A stretch of 64,000 nt of DNA, from positions 744,001-808,000 of the forward strand of contig JANATG010000018.1 of assembly GCA_029449235.1 (NCBI GenBank), in the 5' to 3' direction. The notes under the pieces were generated by a model. The model was not told where the DNA came from. It made no database searches and saw only the letters and a program-made list of their open reading frames with translations. The position numbers and the translations under genes are program-made. Of the stretch, positions 11,849 through 23,643 are shown piece after piece. Origin of the DNA: Linnemannia schmuckeri (lineage: Eukaryota > Mortierellomycota > Mortierellomycetes > Mortierellales > Mortierellaceae). Position 1 is the first letter of the stretch. Each line of letters opens with the position of its first letter.

Positions 11849-14800
11849 ATGGCTTCGTCCTCCTCCTTGTCCCGAACCTGGGTCACTCGCTCCTCGACCG
11901 TCCTTCGCTCAACAACCACAAAAATCAGTTCAGCTTCTCCTTCTTCATCAACCTCTTCCTTCTCGAACCGTACAAACCGTATTCCATCACCACGTCTTCA
12001 TCTTTCTACCACTTCTTCTCGCCTCGGCTCCTCTTCTTCTAATTCCTCCTCGAGTATTTCTACCTCCCGTTCCCCCTTCTCTTTCTCTTCTTTCTCCACT
12101 CTTTCTTCCGCTTCTTCCAACTCTTCCTCTTCTCTTTCTTCCTCCATCCCCTCGTCTCTTTCGAAACATACCTTCATCCGTGCTCTATCCTCAGCCTCAC
12201 CTGCCTCGCTCACCGACGACGTCCATCACCAACACCACCACCATCAACAACAATCACCAACACATACCAACACCATGACTGTCAGCGAAACCAACAACAT
12301 CCACATCCAGCAGATTTCAAAATCGTCGTACCTTAACCAGAGTGAGTGTTCCTTTCATTTCCTTTTTTCATGTTTTTTGTACTTTGTCTGCTTTTAATGC
12401 CTTCTTCCTTCACTGCTATGAAGTTTCCTCTTGTCCCTTCTTTCGCTCTTGTTCTTTGGAGTGATGTTTCCTTACCTTGCTTCATCGTCGTTACAAATGA
12501 AGCTAAAAAAAAGAAGGGAGATTGGGAGGACTGTTTCTTTTTTTTTTTTTTTTTTCTTTTTCTTTTTCTTTTACTTTTTCTTTTTTTCCATTTGACCCAC
12601 GGACAATTTTTTTGTCGTTAATAGTTTTTACAATAATGATTTTGCGATTCAATTGGTGTGCGATCCACTTCTTTTCTCTACCCACAAACCCATATACGGC
12701 ATTTTTTGTGCGATCATTATTCACCCTTTCCTCTTTTATTCATGTCTCGATTGATTATTGTTATCATGATTAATTCAGACATTGTTGCGCAAAGGAATAA
12801 GGAGGAGAAGAATATGAGTTATGACTGATGAGTTGTGTGTAGTACTCGGCATCATCCTCGCCACTACTTCTGGATTTACTAATATCATCGCTGATGCAAA
12901 GGACCGTTAACACTCGATCATCCAATGCAAGCACATATGCTCATTGCGCGCCTCGCTTGACATGCTAACCAAACTAATTCAATCAATTGCTGTCGGTCTA
13001 TCAACAATAACAACGAATAGGTACTGCTACCCCCACCGAGCTTCGCAATGCCCTTCGTCTCCATGGACTGAGCCCTGCTAAGGTCGAGTCCTTCGACACC
13101 CAGAAGAAACGTGCCCTCGCTCAGCTTAGAAGCAAGTCCTCCGACATTGAAAAGTATGTCTTCCTCGCCTGGCTCAGGAACACCAATGTCCGTCTCTTCT
13201 ACGGACTCGTCAGCGACCAGCTCGAGGTAACCTTTTCCCTTCCTTTCATTGTTCCTTTCCCACTCTCCCTTCCCCCGCAACCTTGTCTTCTTTCTTATTC
13301 TGACTTTCAGGCCTAACATTATCCTGGATTCAGACAAAAGTGTCAAAGGTTTGAGTTTCTCCCAAGAAGGATACTGTGGGATAAACAAAAAGGCTTTCTG
13401 ATGACAACAAAAAGGCGAACGAGAAAAAGAAAGGGGTAAACTGACCCACGGATAGGGCTACCACCGTACAAAGCAGGCTGGAGCGAAATAACATCAAAAA
13501 AGACGCCTGGAGTTTCATTGCCCGAGGGCTTTTTTGGAATGCAGAGTTTGTTTGCGCCTTTTTTTTCCTTCTTATTTTCTTGGGGTAAAAATTATATTTG
13601 AACTTGAATGGAGAATCATTCCCCGCACTGATCCGCCCGTCCTTTCACTTCGGAGAACTCTAACAAAAACAAAAAAAAAAGTGGGCCGACAACTATTCGA
13701 CTGTGGTTATAGACTGGGCTGGGCCAATATCGACCACTGGTCCCTGCATCCCCTCGTTTCCATCTCGACGTGAACATGGACGACAAACAATCGCCGTTCT
13801 CGCCTCATTCTTCTTGCTTTCGTCATGATGAGCTATATATTTATTCTCAGCCTTCATCTCAGCCATTTTCTACTAAATTTGCCAATTGACAAGAGGATGA
13901 GCACCACCACACCACCCAGCTGGCAACGCGGTTTGGTTTGCTGCGTTGCTATCATTACCTTCACCACCCATTTACACTTTTTGTCGACGAGAGTGTTGCC
14001 AACCCTCTCCACTCCGACAAACCCTCATTCGTTCTCGACAGGATGTGCTGTTGGCTGGAGATGAATGCAGATAACAGAAAGTAACCATGGAAGGGCAAGA
14101 CGGCTTGGGCTCATTAGTGATCAAAACCAAGAGAAATGAGAGACCAGTACCTCATAATATCAGTCATTCCTTTCCTCCTCTTTGTCTCCAATGGCACCAT
14201 CTTGCATGCATTGGACAACACTAAAAGAAAAAAAATCAACGGCCTAACCAATGGTCTTCTCCCTTCATTTCCCTTCCAATTTTAATAGGAAACCCTCCCC
14301 TTGATCTATACCCCCACTGTCGGCACTGCTTGCCAAAACTACTCCAGCATCTACCCCTTCCTCGCCCCTCCCGGCCAGCCTGACGGTCTCTTCCTCTCCA
14401 TCAACGATCTCCCAAACCTCACCCAGATCATCCAGAACTACAGACCCTACCCCCAGAACCCCGAGCTTACCCCCCAGATCGCCGTTATCACCGACGGCTC
14501 TCGCATTCTCGGATTGGGCGATCTCGGTGTCGGTGGCATGGGTATCCCCGTCGGAAAGCTTCAGCTCTACGTCGCCGGTGCCGGTGTCGATCCCCGCCGC
14601 ACCATCCCCATCACCCTCGACCTCGGCACCAACAACGAGGACAAGCTCAAGGACGAGTTCTACCTCGGATTGCGTCAGAAGCGCGTTGGCGACGACCAAT
14701 TCTTCCCGTTTGTTGATGCTGTCATCCAGTCCTTGACCTCTCTCTACCCCAAGTTGTTGATTCAGTTCGAGGATTTCTCTTCCGAGCACGCCTTCCAGCT

Positions 14801-15764
14801 CCTCGAAAAGTACCAACCCACCAACTTTTGCTTTAACGACGATATTCAGGGAACTGGCGCTGTCATCTTGGCTGGATTCATGAACGCCATCAACCTTGCT
14901 GGAATCCCCGCCAAGGACCATAAGATTCTCTTCTTTGGAGCTGGATCCGCTGCTGTCGGTGTTGCCAAGCAGTTGGCTGCCTACTTTGTCAACGACCACG
15001 GCATGAGCGAGGACGAGGCCCGCGAGATGGTTTGGTTGGTCGACTCTAAGGGTCTTGTCACCCTCGACCGTGGCGATCGCTTGGCCGAGCACAAGTTGTA
15101 CTTTGCCCGCAAGGATAATTCTGGCTCCCAGTATCCCGACATAGCCTCTGTCATTGAGCACGTGCGCCCCACTGCCTTGTTCGGTCTCTCCTCCCAGGCT
15201 GGTGCCTTCTCTGAGCAAGTCTTGAAGTCCATGGCCGGTTTGAATGAGCGCCCCATTGTCTTCCCCCTGTCCAACCCCGCCTACCAGGCCGAGTGCTCGT
15301 TCGAGCAGGCCATGATCCACACCAAGGGCAAGGTTATCTTTGCCTCTGGTACTGCCTTCCCCAAGTACACCGACCCTAACACAGGTCTCATCAGCGCTCC
15401 CGGTCAGGGCAACAACATGTACATCTTCCCTGGTCTTGGTTTGGGAGGCATCCTCGCCCAACCCGACACCATCAGCGACCGCTTGATCTACTCGGCTGCC
15501 CGCGCCTGCGCTAATGCCTTGACTGTGGAGGAGCGCTCGCAAGGACTCCTTTACCCCGTCTTGCCTCGTATTCGTCAGGTCTCTGCTGAGGTTGCTGCCG
15601 CTGTCGTTGCCGAGTCTGTTGCCGAGGGTACTGCTCGGAATGAGGAGGCCATCAAGTTGGTCAACGCCCACGACAGGAGTGCCTTGTTGAAGTTTGTCAC
15701 CAGCAACATGTGGACCACCAACGAGGTCGAGGAGGAGATCACCACTTTTGCTCCTCACCTGTAA
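11849..15764 (+). CDS. Malic enzyme (NAD(P)-dependent), probably mitochondrial
   Basis: Three exons (11849-12341, 13021-13226, 14289-15764) give about 724 residues. The enzyme oxidatively decarboxylates L-malate to pyruvate and CO2, producing NAD(P)H. The long N-terminus (about 150 residues) is rich in Ser, Thr and Arg with few acidic residues until about residue 125, as expected for a mitochondrial presequence. Family signatures include IYTPTVG (about residue 239), the LGLGDLGVGGMGI region (about 305-316), the metal-binding FNDDIQGTG with Asp417-Asp418, and a FFGAGSAAVG dinucleotide-binding loop near 450. The 1,062-nt second intron is the longest in the window. In oleaginous fungi malic enzyme isoforms have been linked to NADPH supply for lipid synthesis. 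Cofactor preference cannot be read safely here. The exon 1/exon 2 junction lies at the least conserved region, so it is the least certain. Confidence 0.96.
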
Positions 15765-16060
15765 AAAAAGAACATACGCATCTCCTTTTTTCCTTTCCCA
15801 CTGCTTTTTCCATGCTTTGTAAATTTATCATAGTCTCCGCCGCGCAACAAACACAATAATATTTCATTTTCACAAAGAGTGTTGAGCTTGTTTTCTTGGG
15901 GGCCGTGCCGGTCGCCGCCATTTCGCGTGTCGTACTGGAATTTCTAGGAATCGCAATTGCACCCTCTACCCACGAGGGATAATTTTTTTTTTTCTTTCCC
16001 AGTGAGCGTTCTGCATCCCTTTTTCGGTGTGGTGCGAACAGCTTGTTTGTTTTCTCTTAC

Positions 16061-16106
<46 letters not shown>

Positions 16107-16448
16107 TTCACACTTCCCTCCCCTCCTCCCCTCCCTTATACGTACACTATTGCCATCCCTTGCCTTGTCAGTGGTCAACCTTCTCTCTTCGGAACCCATT
16201 TGGCCATCCTGACATCCATGCTCATCCTTCTTATCCATCATCCACCTTTTTGACTCTTCATACACAGTCAAGTCTCATCTCGACCCGACACATCCGACAA
16301 AAACAAAACACAGCTCCCATCTCACCCACTCACACCATACACATACAACTCATACACACATATTCAGACGCGTTTTCTTTCGGCAGCCAACAGGACCAGT
16401 ATTTTTGCCCGTTTCACACAACACATACACGTATTCTAGATCCTCATC
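15765..16448. promoter_or_regulatory. Intergenic region and probable sirtuin promoter with a (CT)n tract
   Basis: The region holds the malic enzyme 3' UTR, an uninterrupted CT dinucleotide repeat at about 16066-16102, and then CA/CT-rich sequence up to the ATG at 16449. Long CT tracts upstream of fungal start codons are common in promoters and 5' UTRs. No coding feature is supported. Confidence 0.5.
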
Positions 16449-18308
16449 ATGTTGACGATCGACCTGAGCCAGCAATCACAGGACATCCTGTCAGATAGAC
16501 ACCTCCAGAAAGTGACCGACGTCATGCTTAAGGCTAAAAAGACCATTGTTGTTACCGGCGCAGGCATTTCTTGCAGCAGTGGCATCCCGGTAGGTTTACG
16601 TGCCTAGATTTTTTTGTTTTCTTTTAGCTGTTGTTAGCAGCCTTTCTTTGCAAAAACGTAGTACACCCCTTTTCTTTTATTTCTATCTGTGTGTCGCCCC
16701 TTTCGCTCTCCCTGACTGTGGAGGTACCAGCAACCCAGCTGACACCAACCACTCTTTGTCCCTTTTGTTTTAACAGCGTTGAGCTGAACGAAACTTGGTT
16801 GACAGATGGATTGAATGGATTAAGGAGGCACTTATTTTCTAGGCTACTATTTGTATTTTTCATGGTGGCACTCTTGCTCCTTTTTTTGCATACACACACT
16901 CGCACGAACACTCACTCACCTCTTGTTTCCGCTTCCTTCTCTATCCCCCTTTTTTCTTACTGCATAACGATGACATTGGTTCTCCTTTGTTATCTTCCAA
17001 TAGGATTTCCGCTCAGCCGATGGATTATACAATCTGGTTAAGAAGCAGTATCCTGATACAGTTTTGAAGGGCAAGGATCTTTTCGACGCCAACCTATTCC
17101 GCGACTGCAAAACCACTGCAGTCTTTTACACCTTCATCTCGGAGCTTCATGCTCAGACATTGAAGGCCAAGCCAACGCCGACCCACCACTTTATCAAAAT
17201 GCTTTCGGAACGCGGCAAGCTCTTACGGTGCTATACACAGAACATTGACTGTCTGGAGGAGGAGCTGGGGATGGATACGAGTCTGGTGTGCGACAAGGGC
17301 AAGGTCAAGAAGGATGTCAACGTTGTTCAGCTTCATGGATCCCTCAGGAGGCTCAAGTGCACGCTTTGCAGTGAGCCCTATGGCTTCCAGACGGATTACC
17401 AAAAGGTTTTCAAGGAAGGAGATGCACCTGGCTGCCCAAAGTGCGAGTTGTATGGTAAGTGAGGAAGAAATTGAAACAAACAAAATATTTTACCAGTCAT
17501 TCGAATTGCCTGATGGATGGAGAATTGGTACAAAATAAACCAGAAATATTAATTTTTTTATATATGTGTGTTCTTATTAGATGGTATTCGTGTTGCGCAA
17601 GGAAAGCGGAAGGTGGCTACAGGAACACTGCGGCCAGACATTGTTCTCTACAATGAGAACCACCCCTTTGGAGACGCGATTGGCAAGATTCAGAGCAGCG
17701 ATCTTTCGAGGTCACCGGATGTCTTGTTGGTGATGGGAACATCACTCAAGGTTCACGGGTTGCGTCTGTTAGTCAGGAAGGCTGCCAAGATTGTGCACGG
17801 GAACAAGAAGGGATGCGTCATTTTGGTCAACAAAACCCCTGTTGTGGGCAAGGAGTGGGCAGGCGTGTTTGATTACTTTGTCGAGGGTGAGACGGACGGT
17901 TGGTGCAGCATTGTTGAGAACGCGATTCGTCAGGTCAAGGTCCAAACCAAATTGCTCTTCAAGCCCTTGACCCCTGCTCAGGCAGATGCACAGGCACATA
18001 TGGCGAAGGCAACGACAGAAGAGACGGCGGCGGGCGAGAAGGAGACGGAGAAGGAAAAGGAGAAGGGTGTTGCGAAGGAGAAGTCTGTATTGAAGAAGAT
18101 GAGCGAGAAGAAGACGGTGGAAAAGAGAGCAGGTGAGAAGAAGACGGCAGTGACGAAAAGGACCTTGACCCGGTCAACAGCAGTAGCAGAGAAGACGGTT
18201 GTCAAGCGGAAGCGCGTCCAGGACAAGGAGAACCAGCTTCCTCTGGCGTTCACAAAGAAGCAGAAAGCAACCACCGCAACCAGGGCATTGGCAGCAATGA
18301 AGATCTAA
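16449..18308 (+). CDS. Sirtuin of the Hst3/Hst4 class (NAD-dependent protein deacetylase)
   Basis: Three exons (16449-16589, 17004-17454, 17581-18308) give about 439 residues. The NAD-binding GAGIS (about 37-41) and SGIPDFRS lead into TQNID (about 125-129) and the catalytic His in LHGS (about 158). A zinc ribbon has Cys at about 166, 169, 191 and 194. GTSLKVHGL and TGTLRPDIVLYNE are typical of the Hst3/Hst4 branch rather than Sir2/Hst2. In yeasts those enzymes deacetylate histone H3 Lys56 after replication. The C-terminal 120 residues are Lys/Glu-rich, low in complexity and highly basic, compatible with nuclear localisation or chromatin binding. Substrate is inferred from family. Confidence 0.93.
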
Positions 18309-19689
18309 ACAGCATCTTATCCATACTCATAATTTTCATCAACAGCATGCAAAAAAAAACTGCTCGTAGCTTGTTGGTTCCTAGGGTCACATGATTTTGC
18401 ATGGAAATAATCTTTTTTTTGATTTGGTGACGTTTATAATGTTGTTTGAAAATAAGGAGAAAAGGATTTTTTTCGTGAGTGCCTGTCAGGAGAGACAAAG
18501 GAAAAAAAAAGGGTGGTGGTAGGTGGTCGAAGCGAGAGAGGGAGTGAGCGAAGTGAGCGAGTGAGGTGAGTTGAATGCGAGATTTGATTGTCAAGTCATC
18601 GAGCCAGGCAGCTTTTTTTCCCCCCTTCTATCTTCTCTCCTCTCTTCTCTTCCTCCCACCCTCACCTCCCTCCTCTCGTCACCCATTCTTCTTCTCCCTC
18701 TTGTCCATCCTCCTTTCCTTTCCTTTGAGTCAGATACCCTCCACTGTCCTCTAGGCAAGCTCAACAATCAACAATCTCCTCCCACGTTTTTTTTCCTTTA
18801 ACCTTTTCGCGCCACCATCATTCGACACACTCACACACTCACAAGAAGTACCTGATTTGTGTTTGTCTGACGCCACTCGGTTATTTCTACTTTCCTCCTT
18901 CTACCCACTTCAACAAAACGTAAGCTAATCAACCACAACGACGACTACAACTTCAGCGGCAACAACAACGACGAGAAAGACAACGGCAACGATACCACAC
19001 CAATCCGCGAAAACCCACTCTCAAAAAAACTTCTTTGTTTGTTTCCCAGTTGACCTTACCACGATTATGAGGCTGTTGATGTCTCCTCTTCCCTGTGTTT
19101 TTCCCATGGAAACACTTGGCCGTCGTGTTTTCTTTTCTCCCCCTCCCTTCTTTGACCTTTGTTTGGTCGAGAACAAACAAAAGTCTTTCTTGCCACCAGT
19201 TTTTCTTTCTTTGTTTTGCATGCAGCAGAATATTTTTTTTATTTATTTTTGCTTGTTTATTTTGTGTTGCCTTTTATCCCCTGGCCTGGCATAGACTTTT
19301 AAAAACAACAACCTTTTTTTTTTTTTTCCTCTCTCTCTTTTGCTCACACTTCACAAGTGACAAACAAACACACACACACCACGCACACTTCTTTACTCAT
19401 TCTCTCCCCTCCCCCGCTTTTGTACCTCTCCCGTTCCCCCTATCGTGTTTTTTTTTCTACCATCGCCGCACTCCTACTTCATACCAACAAGCGTCATTAC
19501 TCGTTGCACATTGTGTACGAAACTCACGCTCACTCATTTTTGCCTCCCGAGGAAAAAATAATAAGGATGCCGATGTGGTTTTACACCCAGGTCGACTGTC
19601 GGTGTTCTCCTGGACTATTTCACTAACCGTCCATTGGCCCGTGTGTATTCTCTCTTTTTCATTTTCTAGAACCAGACGAAATAACAACC
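18309..19689. other. Intergenic region without a supportable gene
   Basis: This is CT/CA-rich low-complexity sequence, with a repeated gagtgagcgaagtgagcgag motif near 18540 and several T runs. Short open frames on both strands lack motifs. The segment next to 19690 (cattttctag, then ACCAGACG) could contain a 5'-UTR intron acceptor for the transportin transcript. Otherwise I see only the sirtuin 3' UTR and the transportin promoter. Confidence 0.5.
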
Positions 19690-22600
19690 ATGCTCAACTG
19701 GCAACCTCAGCCCGAGGGGCTTAACCAGCTCATCCAGCTCTTGAAGGACTCCATGTCCTCCAACAACGCTGTTCAGAACCAAGTTCGCGAGGTATGTGTT
19801 AATAATACGAGGATGGTCTCCTGAACACAGGCGCCTTAATATATATTTGCACCTATTCGTGCCTTGTCGTCGCCTTTTTCTTCATCAGGACGCAGCTGCG
19901 AAAAACCACAAGATAAGGATTCAGGAATGAGCGCCTCGGTTACCTGGAGAAGAGCTTGTTTTTTTGTTATTGCCATCAGATGATGATGAGAAAGCGCTTT
20001 ACCTTGAGATCGACGTTTCAACAAACTGGATCCTCCACTTTGCATCAATAAACTCACAGCAAAAGCGGCTTTGTGCTGCCGAGCAGTGCGTATTCATCAC
20101 ACACAAAAAAGATACCTTACGCAATTGGTGGCTAACCACATATCCTTTCCTTGACTCCTTCTCACACATCACATAGCAACTTGAGTCGTTCAGAAATGTC
20201 CCCGATTACAACAACTACCTTATCTACATCTTGACCCAGATGCCTCAGGAGCTTCCTACGACCCGCCTGATTGCTGGACTTTTGCTCAAGACCAATATTC
20301 AGATGTACGGTAGTGATATCAGGGAGGACGTCCTGGAGTACGTCAAAGCCTTGGCCCTTCGTCACGTTGGAGATCCCGATGCTGATGTTCGCAACACTCT
20401 CGGAACAGTTATCACCACCATCCTCTCCAGGAACTCCATTATGAGCTGGCCCGAGGTTTTGCCTCACCTGATGAGCCTTTTGGATTCTCAGGACCCCAAC
20501 GTCGTCGAGGTACGCCCTTGTTTCATTGTATTTTAATTGCCTCTGTATTGACTTAATTACCACGCCTCCCACGTGGATCTTTGTGTGGTTACCTAGCTAA
20601 TACTAAACTGTGCCTCACATCTTTCATAACCACCTCATGATGCTATAGGGTTCATTCAAGGCCTTGGTCAAGATTTGCGAGGATTCCAGCGATGAGCTCG
20701 ACATGGAGATCAACGGCGAGAGACCTCTCAACTTCATGATCCCCAAGATCATCACATACTTCCAGTCGCCCGTCGTTTCCATTCGCGTCTGCGCTTTGAC
20801 TTGCATTAACCAGTTTATCACCAGAAAGTCACAGTCCTTCATGGTCAACGTCGACGCTTTTGTCGAGGGTTTGGGCCAGCTTTCGAACGACAACCATCCC
20901 GATGTTCGCAAGCATGTGTGCCAGGCTATGGTCATGTTGCTCGAGGTTCGCCCCGACAAGCTCATCCCCCAGATCAACAACGTTGTCGAGTACATGCTCT
21001 ACTCGACCAAGGATGACGACGAGTCTGTGGCACTGGAAGCTTGCGAGTTCTGGTTGGCCTTTGCTGAGCAGGATGCCTTGACCGAACACTTGCGCCCTCA
21101 CTTGAACCGCGTCATCCCCGTCCTTCTCCAGGGTATGGTCTACAGCGAGCTCGACATTATCACTCTCGACAACGACGACGAGGATGCTTCCGTTCCCGAT
21201 CGCATTGAGGACATGAAACCCCGTTTCCATCACGCCAAGACACACACCGCCGAGAACACCGCTGCAGGAACCAACGATGCTGCTGGCAGTGACAACGGCT
21301 TAGATGATGATGATGAGGATGATGATGAGGATGATGATGATGATGAGGACGATATCTACATGGAGTGGAACCTCCGCAAGTGCTCAGCCTCCGCCTTGGA
21401 TGTGCTCTCGGCTGTTTATGGTAACTCCATGCTCGACATCCTCCTGCCCCTTCTTCAGACCGAGCTCTTCCACGCCGAGTGGAAGCACAGAGAGTGCGGT
21501 ATCTTGGCCTTGGGAGCTGTTGCCGAGGGTTGCATGTCCGGAATCGAGCCCCACCTTCCCACTTTGATTCCCTACCTCATCCAGACCCTTAAGGACCCCA
21601 AGTCCTTGGTCCGAGCCATCACCTGCTGGACTTTGGGCCGTTATGCCCGCTGGTGTGTCTTCCCCACCAAACCTGAGGATCGTCCTCTTTACCTCGTTCC
21701 CTTGATTGAGGGTCTTTTGAGCATGGTCAGCGACAATAACAAGCGTGTTCAAGAGGCTGGATGCAGTGCTTTCGCCACTTTGGAGGAGGAGGCTTGCGAC
21801 GCCTTGGTCCCTTACCTTTTCGGTATTCTCCAGACCTTGGTCCACGCTTTTTCGACCTATCAACAGAAGAACTTGCTCATTTTGTATGACGCCATCGGAA
21901 CTCTCGCCGACAGCGTTGGCAATGCCCTCAACAAGAAGGAGTACATCGACCTTTTGATGCCTTGCTTGATTGAGAAGTGGCAGCTTTTGCAGGACGATGA
22001 TAGAGATTTGTTCCCTTTGTTTGAGTGCTTGTCCTCTGTCACCACCTCCTTGGGACAGGGCTTCCTGCCTTTTGCTCCCCCAGTTTTCGAGCGTTGTGTC
22101 AAGATTGTGCACTCAAACTTGATGCAGTCGCAGATGCACTCCCAGAACCCCGACAACGTTCCCGCTCCCGACAAGGACTTTATGATTGTCGCTTTGGATC
22201 TTCTCAGCGGTTTGACTCAAGGATTGAACACCAGCGTCGAGAGCTTGGTTGCCTCCAGCCAGCCCAGCGTCCTTCAAATCTTGAGCATCTGTCTCGCTGT
22301 AAGCGTGCAGTTACTGTTACATTTTAATGCTGATAATCGTATTCTTACAATCGCGACCGAGAGCTAACCCTGTGGTTTTGCCTGTTGAATTTTTCTAGGA
22401 TTCCTCGGCTGAGGTTCGCCAGTCGTCCTACGCTCTTTTGGGAGATCTCGCTATCAGCTGCTTCTTGCACATCAAGCCATACTTGAACGCGTTCATGAAT
22501 GAACTGATCAACCAGATTCAGCCTAACACCGAGTATGTCTCTGTCTGCAACAACGCCGCCTGGGCTGCCGGAGAGATTGCTCTTCAGTATCGCGAGGGTA

Positions 22601-23155
22601 TGGCCGTCTGGGTCCAGCCTTTGCTCGAGCGCCTGATTCCCTTGCTCACCAGCGAAACTACCCCCCGCACCCTTTTGGACAACTCTGCTATCACCATTGG
22701 TCGTCTCGGATTGGTTTGCCCTCAGTTGGTCGGACCTCACCTGGAGGTGTTTGCTGAGGCCTGGTGCCACACTTGCCGTACTATCCGCGACAACGAGGAG
22801 AAGGACACTGCTTTCCGTGGTCTTTGCGAGATGATCCAGGTCAACCCCCAGGGATTGATCAAGAGTCTTGCCCCCTTCTGCGATGCCGTTGCTCAGTGGA
22901 GCGAGGTTCCTCAGGAGCTTGACCAGCAGTTCGGCAAGGTATGTTCTCATCCATTTGTTGTTTTTCCGAACCAACCAATATTATTTCCGGGCACTAAGGA
23001 GCAATTGAACGCGTTTCTAACGTATAAATTATTATTGTGTTGCTTAATAGATCTTGTTGGGATACAAGAACATGATGGGAACCGCATGGGATGCCTTTGC
23101 TGCTTCATTGGCGCCCGATACCAGGAACCGCCTCGCCCAGCGCTACCAATTGTAA
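19690..23155 (+). CDS. KAP104: Transportin / karyopherin beta-2 (Kap104 type)
   Basis: Five exons (19690-19791, 20177-20509, 20649-22298, 22399-22938, 23051-23155) give about 909 residues, the usual transportin length. The N-terminus (MLNWQPQPEGLNQLIQLL) matches the first HEAT repeat of transportins, and the body is an array of HEAT repeats with conserved stretches such as CWTLGRYARW. An acidic loop made almost only of Asp and Glu (about residues 363-381, nt 21301-21354) sits before DIYMEWNLRKCSA. In transportin-1 this loop couples RanGTP binding to cargo release. The protein imports PY-NLS cargoes such as mRNA-binding proteins. The C-terminus ends with the typical helical segment. High-frequency C-ending codons suggest strong expression. 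Confidence 0.97.
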
Positions 23156-23643
23156 AAACACAACAACGGACATTGACGGGGGCGCTGTCAGGAGCAGATT
23201 GAGTCCGCAAGCAGCATTCCGCCCAACCAATCACAAAAAAAAATCCAAAAAAACGAGCGCAAGGACAACAAGAGCAACACAATGGGATCCTACAAAAACA
23301 AAAGGAATATTTTCAAGAGGGTTTTGGGGGGGTTTTTTTTTCAACGTTCATAAAAAAATCAAAAAACAAAAAAAAATGGTCAACTGATTTCTACGTTTTT
23401 ATTTTCACAAACAACTTTTTTTTCTTACTTTCTTTCATTTTATTTCGCGTTTTTTTTTTTAATTTTTCTTTTCTTTGGGCATTTTTTAAGGGACAAAAGG
23501 TATTATGCCTGGACCTTCATGTACGATTACGGACACACTGGACTCTTTCCAGGCATAAGAAAAAAGAGGGATAGAGCAATAACACACAAACAATAAATGT
23601 AAAATTTTTTTTAAAAAAAAAATGTAATTTCTATGACCATGAA
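23156..23643. other. Convergent 3' region between transportin and aldo-keto reductase
   Basis: AT-rich 3' UTR sequence contains several A and T runs (for example around 23230-23250, 23370-23380 and 23451-23460). Both flanking genes end here. No coding signal is seen. Confidence 0.6.

Noticed and set aside
14265..15758. 497-codon open frame antisense to malic enzyme exon 3
   Set aside because: It mirrors the strong C/G third-position bias of the real gene, has a repetitive Gly/Leu/Val/Asp composition and no family motif.
21384..22112. Long antisense open frames under transportin (also 22345-22974)
   Set aside because: Same codon-bias shadow effect; no splice signals or domain, while the plus strand encodes a fully conserved HEAT protein.
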